In this document: one piece after another, positions 24,332 to 33,369 of the stretch
Numbering within the stretch: the first letter of the stretch is position 1
Layout: each line of letters opens with the position of its first letter
Assembly (NCBI RefSeq): GCF_001735805.1
Contig: NZ_CP017248.1
Span: forward strand, 8,866,001-8,930,000
Reading direction: 5' to 3'
DNA length: 64,000 nucleotides
Origin: Streptomyces fodineus
Lineage (GTDB): Bacteria; Actinomycetota; Actinomycetes; Streptomycetales; Streptomycetaceae
Notes under the pieces: generated by a model
What the model was told of the DNA's origin: nothing
Database searches by the model: none
The model's input: only the letters and a program-made list of their open reading frames with translations
Position numbers and translations under genes: made by a program

Positions 24332-24803
24332 GCCGGTCCCGCTCCGGCGCTCGGTCGAGCTCCGCTTCGTCCGCCCCGGTGAGCAGCACACCCGTGACCA
24401 TCTCGGGGCGGATGCGCACCGCGTGGTCCGGCTCCTGCAGCGGCACCCAGGGACTCAACAGCCCCCGGATCCGCGCCAGTTCGTCAGGATCCGTGACCAG
24501 GCGGGCGTAACCGGTGACCACCACGCTCCAGCCGGTGTGCGTGACCGGGTCGATCACATCGGCTTCGTAGGCGACGACCACTCCGGCGTCGTCGGAATGC
24601 CGGGTGTGCCAGGTCAGCGCCGCGCCCTCGGGCGTACGGATCACGATGTCACCACCGTCCACGATGTGGTTGACGGGGCGCACGGTCGGCAGCGCCTGCC
24701 GCGTGAACACGATCCGCCCCAGGGAAACACTGCCCAGCAGGCTCAGCGCCTCGGCTCGGTCGAGGTCGAAGCGGCGGTGCGTCGGACTGTGATCACGGAT
24801 CAT
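24321..24803 (-). CDS. Pyridoxamine 5'-phosphate oxidase family protein
   Basis: A 160-residue stand-alone split-barrel protein, similar in outline to the C-terminal domain of the convergent fusion (LGSVSLGRIVFTRQALPTVR, PVNHIVDGGDIVIRTPEG, YEADVIDPVTHTGWSVVVTG). Members bind FMN, F420 or heme; the reaction here is unknown. The start at 24803 has GAAGAAG about 7 bases upstream; an extended N-terminus is possible. It is divergent from the sensor kinase, with a DevR-box-like variant in between. Confidence 0.8.
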   Translation of the reverse strand: MIRDHSPTHRRFDLDRAEALSLLGSVSLGRIVFTRQALPTVRPVNHIVDGGDIVIRTPEGAALTWHTRHSDDAGVVVAYEADVIDPVTHTGWSVVVTGYARLVTDPDELARIRGLLSPWVPLQEPDHAVRIRPEMVTGVLLTGADEAELDRAPERDRLRP

Positions 24804-24900
24804 GGCTGGCTTCTTCGCGTCTACGTCACTCTCGTCCCGTGTCCCTTCACCGTCTCCCACGGCCCTGATTCCCCCCAGGTGCCGTTCGGTCCTCGATCAA

Positions 24901-24914
24901 GGGCCGGTCGTCCC
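24901..24914. promoter_or_regulatory. DevR-box-like variant GGGCCGGTCGTCCC
   Basis: GGGCC-N4-GTCCC between the divergent flavin-domain protein and the sensor kinase. The right arm equals the mycobacterial DevR half-site GTCCC and differs by one base from the other sites here. Confidence 0.5.
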
Positions 24915-25046
24915 CGCTTCCCCAAGCCACCGGTGCCCAAGCCGCCGCGAGGAGAGCCGGTCCGGGTAACCACCCCGGGGCATAGCCGATATCGTGGAGA
25001 CAACCCGCAGGCGGGGGGTCCGTGTGCCGGCCGGACATGGAGGGAC

Positions 25047-26768
25047 ATGGTGGCAAACCCCGAAGAGCCTCGCGTACGACTGCCGCAGCTCAAGCTCGAC
25101 GAGCTGCTGGAGGAGCTGCAGGCCCGGATCAACGCGGCCCGCAACGCACAGGATCGCGTCCACAGCCTGCTGGAGGCCGTCCTCTCCGTCGGCCGGGAAC
25201 TGGACCTGGAACAGGTCCTGCACTCCATCGTGGAAGCGGCCGCGGCGCTCGTGGACGCCGAGTACGCCGCCCTCGGCGTCATCGGACCGGACGGCCGGCG
25301 GCTGTCCGCCTTCCACACGGTGGGCGTCACAGGGGAGCAGATCGCCGTGATCGGCCCCTTTCCCGAGGGCCACGGCATCCTCGGTGAACTGATACGGCAC
25401 CCGCATCCGCTCCGGCTCGGGAAGATCTCCGAGCACCCGGCCTCGTACGGCTTCCCGCCCGGCCACCCGCCCATGAGCAGCTTCCTCGGTGTCCCGATCC
25501 GGGTCCGCGACCAGGTCTTCGGCAACCTGTACCTGACCGAGAAGCGCGGCGGCGCGGAGTTCGACGAGGAGGACGAGTCGGTGCTGTCCACGCTGGCCGT
25601 GGCGGCCGGCGTGGCCATCGACAACGCGCGCCTCTACGAGGACTCCCGGCTGCGCGAGCGCTGGCTGCGCGCGAACGCGGAGATCGGCCACAGCCTGATG
25701 TCCGGCAGCGACCGCGCCGATGCCCTGAGCCTGATCGCCGAGCGCGCCCGGGAGATCTCGGGCTCGGCCCTGGCAGCGGTCGCCCTGCCCATGGAGAACA
25801 CGAAATCGCTCAACGTGGAGATCGCCGTCGGCGTGGACGCCGAGGCACACCGCGGCCTGGTACTGCCCCTGCACGAAAGCCTGATGGGGCTGGCGTACGC
25901 CGCGGCCGCCCCGGTCACCAGCGACGACGTCGTCCACGACCCTCGGATCACCCCCGATCCGCCGCGCTTCGACGGGCTCGGTCCCGCCGCCGCCGTCCCC
26001 ATCGGCACGGGTGCGGACGGGGCACGAGGGGTCGTCCTGGTGGCCCGGGAAGAGGGCCGGCCGGTCTTCCTGCGGAAGGAGACCGAGATGCTGCAGGGCT
26101 TCGCCGCCCAGGCCGCGATCGCGATGGAACTGGCCGAGCGCCGGCAGGACGCCCAGCAGATCGCGCTGCTGGAGGACCGCGACCGCATCGCCCGGGACCT
26201 GCACGACCTCGCGATCCAGCGGCTGTTCGCCACCGGGATGACCCTGCAGAGCGCGGGCCGGTTCATCGAGCATCCCGAGGCCTCCGAGCGGGTGCTGCGG
26301 GCCGTCGACGACCTGGACGAGACCATCAAGATCATCAGGTCGACGATCTTCGGACTGCGGTCCCGCACCGGCACCGCCGGAAGCGGGCTGCGGGCGCGGG
26401 TGGTCCACGCGGTCGGTGAGGCCGCCCCCGTGCTGGGCTTCGCCCCCAGCGTGCGCATGGAAGGCCTGGTGGACACCGATGTGCCGGCCGGGATCGCCGA
26501 CGACGTCGTGGCCGTGCTGACCGAGGCCCTCACCAACATCGCCCGGCACGCCCACGCCGACCGGGCCCAGGTGGCCCTGACGACCGACGGCCGCGAGGTG
26601 TGCCTGCGGGTCTCGGACAGCGGAGTGGGAATCGCGCCCGGCGGCCGGCGCAGCGGACTGCGCAACATGGCCGAGCGGGCGGAAAAGCTCGGCGGGGGGC
26701 TCGCACTGACCAGCCCCGAGGAGGGCGGTGCCACGCTGCAATGGCGTGTCCCGCTGCCCGCCGGATAG
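25047..26768 (+). CDS. GAF-GAF sensor histidine kinase, DevS/DosT-like
   Basis: A 573-residue cytoplasmic kinase. A short helical N-terminus leads to GAF-A (about 55-195), with the HPASYGFPPGHPPMSSFLGV segment and FGNLYLTEKRGG as in mycobacterial DevS/DosT. In those proteins a His in this domain binds heme; His140 is the obvious candidate here, by inference. GAF-B (about 220-365) follows, then the HisKA_3 phosphoacceptor DRDRIARDLHDLAIQRLFAT (His386) and an HATPase domain (LTEALTNIARHA, VSDSGVGIAPGG, GLRNMAERAEKLGG). It probably senses O2, NO or redox and phosphorylates the DevR-like regulator encoded 6.4 kb away. GGAGGG precedes the ATG. Confidence 0.88.
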   Translation: MVANPEEPRVRLPQLKLDELLEELQARINAARNAQDRVHSLLEAVLSVGRELDLEQVLHSIVEAAAALVDAEYAALGVIGPDGRRLSAFHTVGVTGEQIAVIGPFPEGHGILGELIRHPHPLRLGKISEHPASYGFPPGHPPMSSFLGVPIRVRDQVFGNLYLTEKRGGAEFDEEDESVLSTLAVAAGVAIDNARLYEDSRLRERWLRANAEIGHSLMSGSDRADALSLIAERAREISGSALAAVALPMENTKSLNVEIAVGVDAEAHRGLVLPLHESLMGLAYAAAAPVTSDDVVHDPRITPDPPRFDGLGPAAAVPIGTGADGARGVVLVAREEGRPVFLRKETEMLQGFAAQAAIAMELAERRQDAQQIALLEDRDRIARDLHDLAIQRLFATGMTLQSAGRFIEHPEASERVLRAVDDLDETIKIIRSTIFGLRSRTGTAGSGLRARVVHAVGEAAPVLGFAPSVRMEGLVDTDVPAGIADDVVAVLTEALTNIARHAHADRAQVALTTDGREVCLRVSDSGVGIAPGGRRSGLRNMAERAEKLGGGLALTSPEEGGATLQWRVPLPAG

Positions 26769-26801
26769 GCCACTGACCGGGCCGGCACGGGCAGCGGATC
26801 A

Positions 26802-26815
26802 GGGCCACTCGGCCC
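26802..26815. promoter_or_regulatory. DevR-box-like site GGGCCACTCGGCCC
   Basis: GGGCC-N4-GGCCC in the 118-base gap between the sensor kinase stop and the CBS-BON gene, 71 bases before that gene's start. Confidence 0.65.
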
Positions 26816-26886
26816 CTGTCCCGTACGGGTTCGCCGCCGCAGTCTGATGGTGTCCGACGACGGTGACCGTGCCCCTGGAGGACGCC

Positions 26887-27546
26887 ATGAACGGCACTCC
26901 GGCCCTCGTGAACGACGTGATGACCCACCGGGTCGTCGCCCTGCGGGGAGGGGCGGCCTTCAAGGACATCGTGAAGGTCATGCGCGAATGGCGAGTCAGC
27001 GCCCTGCCGGTGCTGGACGACGCCGGCCGCGTCATCGGGGTCGTCTCCGAGGGCGATCTGCTGCCCATCGACAAGCCGGACGCCGTCACCGCGGCCGGGC
27101 TGATGACCGCCCCGGCCGTCACCGTGGCACCCGATGCCACGCTTGACCACGCCGCGCGCATCATGGCCCGTACCAGGGTCAAGCGACTGCCGGTCGTCGA
27201 CCGGGCCGGCCTGCTGCTCGGCATCGTCAGCCGCTCCGACCTGCTGAAGGTCTTCCTGCGGGACGACGCGGACATCGCCGAGGAGGTGCGGCGCGAGGTC
27301 GTCGTACGACTCTTCGGTACGCACGCCGCCGCCGTCCGCGTGGAGGTGCGCGACGGCGTCGTCACGCTGGCCGGTCGGGCCCGGGAAACCGCCCTGATTC
27401 CGCTCGCCGTACGGCTCGCAAGGGCCGTGGCGGGCGTGGTGGACGTGCGGTGCGCCCTGGCCGGACCGCCCCGCCGCCCCGACCTCGACCCGGCAGACGG
27501 CATGTACGGCCGTCGGATCGGCACCGACGGCCGTACGGCCGTATGA
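26887..27546 (+). CDS. CBS domain pair plus BON domain protein
   Basis: A 219-residue protein. Two CBS motifs (VNDVMTHRVVALRGGAAFKD to ALPVLDDAGRVIGVVSEGDL, then AGLMTAPAVTVAPDATLDHA to RLPVVDRAGLLLGIVSRSDL) form a Bateman module that binds adenine nucleotides. A BON domain follows (EEVRREVVVRLFG, VRVEVRDGVVTLAGRA), usually a membrane- or ligand-binding fold. TGGAGGA precedes the ATG. It is paralogous to and convergent with the next gene, 27 bases apart. Such proteins recur in Streptomyces and mycobacterial stress islands, probably as energy-charge sensors. Confidence 0.88.
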   Translation: MNGTPALVNDVMTHRVVALRGGAAFKDIVKVMREWRVSALPVLDDAGRVIGVVSEGDLLPIDKPDAVTAAGLMTAPAVTVAPDATLDHAARIMARTRVKRLPVVDRAGLLLGIVSRSDLLKVFLRDDADIAEEVRREVVVRLFGTHAAAVRVEVRDGVVTLAGRARETALIPLAVRLARAVAGVVDVRCALAGPPRRPDLDPADGMYGRRIGTDGRTAV

Positions 27547-27573
27547 GACGCTCCCCGCGAGATGGAGCGGGAT

Positions 27574-28227
27574 TCAGCCCTCGTCGGCCGCGGTGAGCCG
27601 GCAGTCCACTGCGACGACACCCTCGACACCTCGCACCAGACGTGCGGCGAGCGGAATCCGGGCGGCGCCGCGAACCCGTCCCGTCAGGGTGGCGACGCCG
27701 TCGGTGACCACGATGTGCACGGGCTCGACCGGGGCGGGGAACAAGGGGTCGACGACATCGCGGCGGATCTCGTCGGCGAGGTCGTTGTCCGCGCGCAGGA
27801 ACACCTTCAGCAGGTCCCCGCGGCTGACCACGCCTTCGAGCAGGCCCTCGCCGCTCACGACGGGCAGCCGTTTCACGCGCCGCAGCGCCATGATGCGCGC
27901 GGCCTCGGCGAGCGTGGCGTCCGCGTGCACGGTGACGGCCGGCGTGCTCATCAGCTCCCCGGCGGTCACCGCACCCGCCTTGGCCAGATCGGACAACCGG
28001 CGCATCTGGGTGAGCCGGTCCGGATCGCTGTCCCGGAACTCCTCCTTGGGCAGCAGATCCGCCTCGGACACCACGCCGACCACCCGGCCGTCACCCTCCA
28101 GCACCGGAAGGGCGCTGACCCGCCACTGCTCCATGCGCACGACGATGTCCTTGAAGCGGGTCTCGCGGCCCACGGCGACGACGGCACGCGTCATCACGTC
28201 ACCCACTCGGTGCGGGCCGCCGCCCAT
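27574..28227 (-). CDS. CBS domain pair plus BON domain protein (paralogue)
   Basis: A 217-residue protein with the same plan as its convergent neighbour: CBS1 (VGDVMTRAVVAVGRETRFKD, ALPVLEGDGRVVGVVSEADL), a longer linker (PKEEFRDSDPDRLTQMRRLS), CBS2 (AGELMSTPAVTVHADATLAE, RLPVVSGEGLLEGVVSRGDL) and a C-terminal BON domain (ADEIRRDVVDPLF, VHIVVTDGVATLTGRVRG). GGAGGA lies 5 bases before the ATG. The cyclic-nucleotide-domain gene ends 26 bases upstream, so both are likely transcribed together from the promoter near 28800. Confidence 0.88.
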   Translation of the reverse strand: MGGGPHRVGDVMTRAVVAVGRETRFKDIVVRMEQWRVSALPVLEGDGRVVGVVSEADLLPKEEFRDSDPDRLTQMRRLSDLAKAGAVTAGELMSTPAVTVHADATLAEAARIMALRRVKRLPVVSGEGLLEGVVSRGDLLKVFLRADNDLADEIRRDVVDPLFPAPVEPVHIVVTDGVATLTGRVRGAARIPLAARLVRGVEGVVAVDCRLTAADEG

Positions 28228-28253
28228 GCCGTCCTCCGGTCGGATCCGGGCGG

Positions 28254-28712
28254 TCACATCGGACCACCGCTGCCGTAGGGGGCGTAGAGGTCGAGCAGCC
28301 GGACCCGGGAGGCATGCAGCCGTTGGGCGACCACGCGCCCGACCCAGTCGGCGATCGCCCGGCCGAACTCGGGGTCCTCGGCGCACATCACCCGCACGGC
28401 CTCGGCGTCGAACTCCCAGGCCCGCACCGGGCTCATCGCCTCGGCGCCCAAGTGCCACAGATACGGCGGGAAATGCCAGGACCAGCCGATCAGTTCGCCG
28501 TGGCCGAGGGTCTCGATGACCGCGGACCTGCGGCCCGGCACGTGCAGGTCGAGGGCGACGCTGCCGGTGCGCACGATCCAGAAGCGGTCGGCGCGCCGGC
28601 CCTCCTCGAACATGCGGGCCCCGGCCTCGAAGGTGACCTCGCGGGCGAGGTACATCAGCCGTTCGCGGTGCATGGCATCAAGGGCCGCGTTCATGGTGGT
28701 GGTCGAAGTCAT
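28254..28712 (-). CDS. Cyclic-nucleotide-binding (Crp-like) domain protein without HTH
   Basis: A 152-residue protein with one cNMP-type beta-roll: REVTFEAGARMFEEGRRADR, FWIVRTGSVALDLHVPG, then ETLGHGELIGWSWHFPPYLW. It ends with a helix (IADWVGRVVAQRLHASRVRL) and has no DNA-binding domain, so it is a sensor or partner rather than a Crp regulator. The usual phosphate-binding Arg pattern of cAMP sites is not evident, so the ligand is uncertain. The start at 28712 has AAGGGAG about 8 bases upstream; an ATG at 28730 is also possible. Confidence 0.75.
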   Translation of the reverse strand: MTSTTTMNAALDAMHRERLMYLAREVTFEAGARMFEEGRRADRFWIVRTGSVALDLHVPGRRSAVIETLGHGELIGWSWHFPPYLWHLGAEAMSPVRAWEFDAEAVRVMCAEDPEFGRAIADWVGRVVAQRLHASRVRLLDLYAPYGSGGPM

Positions 28713-28795
28713 CGCACCGGCTCCCTTCATGGCTTCCCCTTCCAGCGTGGCCGCGCCGCACCCCGGGCCACCACGGGCCAATCGGGCCGAGCCGG

Positions 28796-28809
28796 GGGCC
28801 CATCGGCCC
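28796..28809. promoter_or_regulatory. DevR-box-like site GGGCCCATCGGCCC, with a second half-matching site
   Basis: GGGCC-N4-GGCCC about 84 bases before the cNMP-domain start. A near match, GGGCCAATCGGGCC at 28775-28788, lies 21 bases to its left, which would allow cooperative binding of two dimers as seen at DevR promoters. Confidence 0.65.
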
Positions 28810-29010
28810 TGAGCGGGAGGGCGGAGCGCCGCCGGATGGCCGCACCGCGCGGGAAGGCCGCCCCGCGCCTCGCCGGCGTCGGGACCGCTCCGGCGGACAG
28901 GCCGGACCCGGGGCGACGAAGCGGGCCGAGAACCGACGGCACCTTGGCACCGCTGATCGCCCTGATACATGCTGGACCCTGCCCGACGCCGCCCCCGCAG
29001 GAGTCACCCC

Positions 29011-30015
29011 ATGCCCCAGCCCCGCTTCGCCGTCCTCGGCGCCGGCAGCATCGGCTGTCACATCGGTGGCCACCTCGCCGCCGCCGGGCACGACGTGGCC
29101 TTCATCGGCCGGCCCGCCGCCATGGATGTGCTGCGCGAGCGGGGACTCACCCTCAGCACCTCCGTCCGGCCGCCCGTCCACCTCACGCCGGACCGGCTGA
29201 CCCTGGCCACCGGCCCCGAAGCCGCGGCCGGCGCCGACCATGTGCTGGTCACCGTGAAGACCGCCGGCACCGAGGCCGCCGCCAAGGACCTCGCCCCTCA
29301 TCTGGCGCCCGGCGCCGTCGTGGTCAGCCTCCAGAACGGGCTGCACAACCCCGCCACCCTGCGCGCCGCGCTCCCCGGCCACACCGTGCTCGCCGGGATG
29401 GTGCCCTACAACGTGGTGCAGTCCGAGCCCGGCACCGTGCACCAGGGCATGCCGGGCAGCGTCATGACCGAGCCCCACGACACCCTGGTCGCCGCCTTCC
29501 GCGGCGCGGGCCTGGCCATCGAGGCCCGCACCGACATGTCCGAAGTGCAGCATGCCAAGCTGCTGCTGAACCTCAACAACGCGATCAACGCCCTCTCCGG
29601 GCTGCCGCTGCGCGACCAGCTCGGCGGGCGGGCGTACCGCCGCTGCCTGGCCCTGTGCCAGCGCGAGGCCCTCGCCGTCTACCGCGCCGCCGGAGTCAGC
29701 CCCGCCCGGCTCGGACCCACCCCGCCCGGCGTCACGCCGTATCTGCTGGAGCTGCCCGACGCCGTCTTCCGCCGGGTGGCGGCGGCATCCCTGCGGATCG
29801 ACGCCCACGCGCGCTCCTCGATGTGGGAGGACCTGCGGCGCGGCCGGCCCACGGAGATCGACTCGCTGCAGGGCGAGATCGTCGCCCTCGCCACCGCCCA
29901 CGGACGGCGCGCACCCGTGAACGCCCGTCTCGCCGCCCTGGTGCACGAGGCGGAGTCCACGCCCCGCACATGGACGGGACCGGAGCTGTACGCCGAACTG
30001 CGCGCGGCGCGCTGA
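29011..30015 (+). CDS. Ketopantoate reductase family (PanE/ApbA) protein
   Basis: A 334-residue NADPH-dependent dehydrogenase fold. The N-terminal Rossmann motif is FAVLGAGSIGCHIGGHLAAA; SLQNGLHNPATLRAAL and LLLNLNNAINALSG carry conserved Asn and the catalytic Lys region (VQHAKLLLN), and the C-terminal domain has RPTEIDSLQGEIV. The family reduces 2-dehydropantoate to pantoate for CoA synthesis, but many paralogues reduce other 2-oxo acids. AGGAG lies 8 bases before the ATG. It is divergent from the cNMP-domain gene and followed after 114 bases by the MpaB-type oxygenase. Confidence 0.82.
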   Translation: MPQPRFAVLGAGSIGCHIGGHLAAAGHDVAFIGRPAAMDVLRERGLTLSTSVRPPVHLTPDRLTLATGPEAAAGADHVLVTVKTAGTEAAAKDLAPHLAPGAVVVSLQNGLHNPATLRAALPGHTVLAGMVPYNVVQSEPGTVHQGMPGSVMTEPHDTLVAAFRGAGLAIEARTDMSEVQHAKLLLNLNNAINALSGLPLRDQLGGRAYRRCLALCQREALAVYRAAGVSPARLGPTPPGVTPYLLELPDAVFRRVAAASLRIDAHARSSMWEDLRRGRPTEIDSLQGEIVALATAHGRRAPVNARLAALVHEAESTPRTWTGPELYAELRAAR

Positions 30016-30129
30016 CCCGCACGGAATCCGCACCCGACGGGCAGCCGCCGACCGACCTCAGCCACGCTGGTCACCGTGTGCCGGCGGCAAGGGGTGACGC
30101 TCGGCGGCCGTGGTCATTAGCCTGCGGGC

Positions 30130-30975
30130 ATGGGCGACGACCCCGGGCTGTTCACGCCGAACTCCGTGACCTGGCAGATGCACGGCGACCCCATGATGTG
30201 GATCGCCGGCGTCCGCGCGCTCTACCTGCAAGCCCTGCACCCGCGCGCGGTCCGGGGCGTGATGCAGAACTCCGACTTCCGGCGCGACGCGTGGGGCCGG
30301 TTGATGCGCACCGCCAACTTCGTCGGCACGACGACGTACGGCACGACCGAGGCCGCCGAGCGGGCCGGTGCCCGCGTACGGAAGATCCACAGCATGCTGA
30401 CGGCGACCGACCCCGACACCGGCGAGCGGTACGGCGTCGACGAACCCGGACTGCTGCTGTGGGTGCACTGCGCGGAGATCGACTCCTATCTGCACGTGCT
30501 GCGCCGCTCCGGCTTCCCGCTCACCGACGCCCAGGCCGACCGGTACACGGCCGAACACCGGGTCAGCGCACGCCTGGTGGGCCTCGACCCGCAGACCGTA
30601 CCGGCGAGCCGGGCCGAACTCGCCGCGTACTTCGACCGGGTGCGGCCGGAGCTGGCCGCGGGTCCCGAGGCACGCGCCGTCGACGACTTCCTGCTCCACC
30701 CGCCGACGCATCCGCTCCTCATACCGGCGCGCGAGGTGCTGTGGCGGCGCGTTGCGCAGCTGGCCTACGCCGCTCTGCCGCCGTACGCCCACCAGTTGTA
30801 CGGCAGACCGGCCCCCGCGCCCGCCGTCGTGACCCGCCGGCTGCGGGCCACGGGCGCGCTGCTCCGGCGCGTCCCCGCACGTGTGCGCTGGCAACTGCCG
30901 CCCAAACACATTCTGCGAGCCATGGCGAGGCTCGGACCCGAAGCACGTCCGGCACCGTACAAAGTCGGACGATAA
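30130..30975 (+). CDS. MpaB/DUF2236 family oxygenase-like protein
   Basis: A 281-residue helical protein. The opening GDDPGLFTPNSVTWQMHGDP and MMWIAGVRALYLQALHPRAV match DUF2236, a heme-binding family that includes rubber oxygenase Lcp and fungal MpaB. Conserved candidates are His40 (LHPRAV), Arg60-Thr61-Ala62 (MRTANFVGTTTYG) and His118 (WVHCAEIDSYLHV). Members catalyse or are proposed to catalyse oxidative cleavage of lipids or isoprenoids; the substrate here is unknown. The ribosome site is weak. It precedes the kinase-TPR gene by 120 bases. Confidence 0.82.
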   Translation: MGDDPGLFTPNSVTWQMHGDPMMWIAGVRALYLQALHPRAVRGVMQNSDFRRDAWGRLMRTANFVGTTTYGTTEAAERAGARVRKIHSMLTATDPDTGERYGVDEPGLLLWVHCAEIDSYLHVLRRSGFPLTDAQADRYTAEHRVSARLVGLDPQTVPASRAELAAYFDRVRPELAAGPEARAVDDFLLHPPTHPLLIPAREVLWRRVAQLAYAALPPYAHQLYGRPAPAPAVVTRRLRATGALLRRVPARVRWQLPPKHILRAMARLGPEARPAPYKVGR

Positions 30976-31095
30976 GCCGCCATACTGGGCGAGCAGGGGG
31001 TGTGGCGCGGATCGGGCCGGCGCGGTGCGGCCGGGCGCGGTCCGGCGCAGGCCTCCCCGCGGCGGGGCGGGCGGCGACGGGGGCGGCGGATCGCT

Positions 31096-33369
31096 ATGGG
31101 GGAGAACAGGCTGGTTCAGGGCCGGTACCGGCTGCTCGACCTGATCGGGCGGGGCGGGATGGGCGAGGTGTGGCGGGCCCGGGACGAGTCCCTGGGCCGG
31201 CAGGTCGCGGTGAAGTGCCTCAAGCCGCTCGGCCCCTACCACGATCCGTCGCTCGCGAGCGTCCTGCGGGAGCGGTTCCGCCGTGAGGCCCGGGTCGCCG
31301 CCGCCCTCTCGCACCGCGGGGTGACCGTCGTACACGACTTCGGCGAGTCCGACGGGACCCCGTACCTGGTGATGGAGCTGCTGGAAGGCCGTGATCTGAG
31401 CCGGCTGCTGGAGGACAACAAGGGCCATCCGCTGCCCGTGGACGACGTGGCGGACATCGCCGCCCAGGTCGCCGCCGCCCTCGCCTACACCCACCAACAC
31501 GGCGTGGTCCACCGCGACTTGAAGCCGGGCAACATCATGCGGCTGACCGACGGAACCGTGAAGATCTGCGACTTCGGCATCGCCCGCCTCGGCCACGATA
31601 TCGGCTTCACCGCCCGGCTCACGGGCACCGGCGTCGCCCTGGGCACCCCGCACTACATGTCCCCGGAACAGATCGGCGGCGGCGAGGTCGACCACCGCAG
31701 CGACCTGTACTCGCTGGGCTGCGTGCTGTACGAAATCGCCACCGGCACACCGCCGTTCGACCTGGAGGACGCCTGGGCGGTCCTCATCGGCCACCGCGAC
31801 ACCCCGCCCCGGCCCCCGCGCGACCGCCGCCCCGACCTGCCCGGCCACCTGGAGGAGATCATCCTCGACCTGCTGGCCAAACGCCCCGAGGAACGACCGT
31901 ACGACGCACGGGAGCTGGTCCGCAGGATCCGGGGCCGGCGCACAACGGCCGTCGCGGGCACGGCCGTAGGACCCGCGCTCCTGGATGCCGCGGATCGAGG
32001 GCGCCTGCCGTCCTGGACCGGGGGCATGACCACGGGCCACAAGGCGCTCGGCGCGGGACTGCGCGCGCTGCCCCCGGACCCGGGGGCGGCCTTGTCGGCC
32101 CGGTGGGCGGTCACGCCCCGAAAGTACGAGGGGAACCGCGCGACCAGCCACAACGGACCCGCGGAGGCCCGACGCCCCGCCCCGGCACTCCCTGCGGAGC
32201 GCACCGCACTTCCCGCGGAGCGCACGGCACTTCCCCAGGAGAGCGCCGCGCGGCACCGCGAGGCCGCCCGGCTGGCCGCGCTCGGCCGGTGGGCCGAGGC
32301 GGGCGAGGCACACCTGGCCGTGGCCGCCGAGCTGGCCGCCCTCCTCGGCCCCGACCACCCCGCGACCCTGGCCGGCCGCCACGAGGCCCTCTTCGCGCTC
32401 GTCCGCGCCGGCCGGGTCACCGAGGCGCTGGCCGCCTACCCGGACCTCGCCGAGGCGAGAGCGCGCGTCCTCGGTACCGACCATCCCGACACCCTCGCCA
32501 CCCGCCAGGAGTCGGCCTATGCGCTGGGCAGGCTGGGCCGCCACTTCGAGGCCCACCAGGTGTACGCGGAGGTGCTGGCCGCCCGGGTGCGCGCCATGGG
32601 CCCCGACCACCCCGACACCTTGCGCTGCCGCCACAACCTCGCCTGCACCCTGGGGCGGCTCGGCCGCCTGGACGACGCCTGCCGTACGGCCCTGGAGGTG
32701 GCCGCCGCCCGGGCCCGGGTGCTCGGTCCCGACCACCCCGACACCCTGGTCTCGCGCTGCGAAGTCGCTTACGCCCAGGGCCAGTCGGGCCGCTGGGAGG
32801 AGGCGCTGCGCATCTACCGCGAGGTCGCCGAGGCGAGAGCGCGCGTCCTGGGCGCCGACCACCCCGACACCCTCGCCGCCCGCTACGAGACCGCCCTCAG
32901 CCTCGGCCGGCTCGGCCGCAGCGCCGACGCCCTGCGCCGGTACCGCGAACTGATCGAGGACCGCACCCGCGTCCAGGGCCCCACCCACCCCGAGACCCTG
33001 CGCGCCCGGCACGGCCTCGGGGTCAACCTCGGCCGGCTGGGGCGCTGGGAGGACGCCCTGGCCGAGGCCCGGGAGGTGTGCCTGCTGCGCGAACAGACCC
33101 TGGGGCCCGCGCACCCCGACACGCTCGTCAGCCGCCGCGAGGTCGCGGTCGCCCTGGGCTGGCTGGGCCGCTGGGCGGAGGCCCTCACGGAGTACCGGCG
33201 GGTCACCGCCACCCGAGCGCAGTACCTCGGCCCGGACCACCCCGACACCCTCGCCGGCCAGGGCGACGAGGCCCACTGCCTGGAACGGCTCGGCCGGGGC
33301 AAGGAGGCCGGCGAGCTGTACCGCAGGGTCGCGGTGATCCGCCGGCAGCAGGCATCCGGGGGAGCGTGA
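31096..33369 (+). CDS. Serine/threonine protein kinase fused to TPR repeats
   Basis: A 757-residue soluble protein. Residues 10-315 are a complete Hanks-type kinase: glycine loop IGRGGMGEVW, ATP Lys40 (VAVKCLK), HRDLKPGN (139-146), DFG (159-161) and GTPHYMSPEQ. A linker of about 80 residues follows, then about 360 residues of kinesin-light-chain-type TPR with a period near 42; eight copies of the signature HPxTL occur, mostly as DHPDTL after LG. There is no transmembrane helix or PASTA domain, unlike PknB. The TPR part probably recruits substrates. Upstream in-frame starts exist; the one chosen begins just before the kinase domain (QGRYRLLDLIG). Confidence 0.88.
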   Translation: MGENRLVQGRYRLLDLIGRGGMGEVWRARDESLGRQVAVKCLKPLGPYHDPSLASVLRERFRREARVAAALSHRGVTVVHDFGESDGTPYLVMELLEGRDLSRLLEDNKGHPLPVDDVADIAAQVAAALAYTHQHGVVHRDLKPGNIMRLTDGTVKICDFGIARLGHDIGFTARLTGTGVALGTPHYMSPEQIGGGEVDHRSDLYSLGCVLYEIATGTPPFDLEDAWAVLIGHRDTPPRPPRDRRPDLPGHLEEIILDLLAKRPEERPYDARELVRRIRGRRTTAVAGTAVGPALLDAADRGRLPSWTGGMTTGHKALGAGLRALPPDPGAALSARWAVTPRKYEGNRATSHNGPAEARRPAPALPAERTALPAERTALPQESAARHREAARLAALGRWAEAGEAHLAVAAELAALLGPDHPATLAGRHEALFALVRAGRVTEALAAYPDLAEARARVLGTDHPDTLATRQESAYALGRLGRHFEAHQVYAEVLAARVRAMGPDHPDTLRCRHNLACTLGRLGRLDDACRTALEVAAARARVLGPDHPDTLVSRCEVAYAQGQSGRWEEALRIYREVAEARARVLGADHPDTLAARYETALSLGRLGRSADALRRYRELIEDRTRVQGPTHPETLRARHGLGVNLGRLGRWEDALAEAREVCLLREQTLGPAHPDTLVSRREVAVALGWLGRWAEALTEYRRVTATRAQYLGPDHPDTLAGQGDEAHCLERLGRGKEAGELYRRVAVIRRQQASGGA

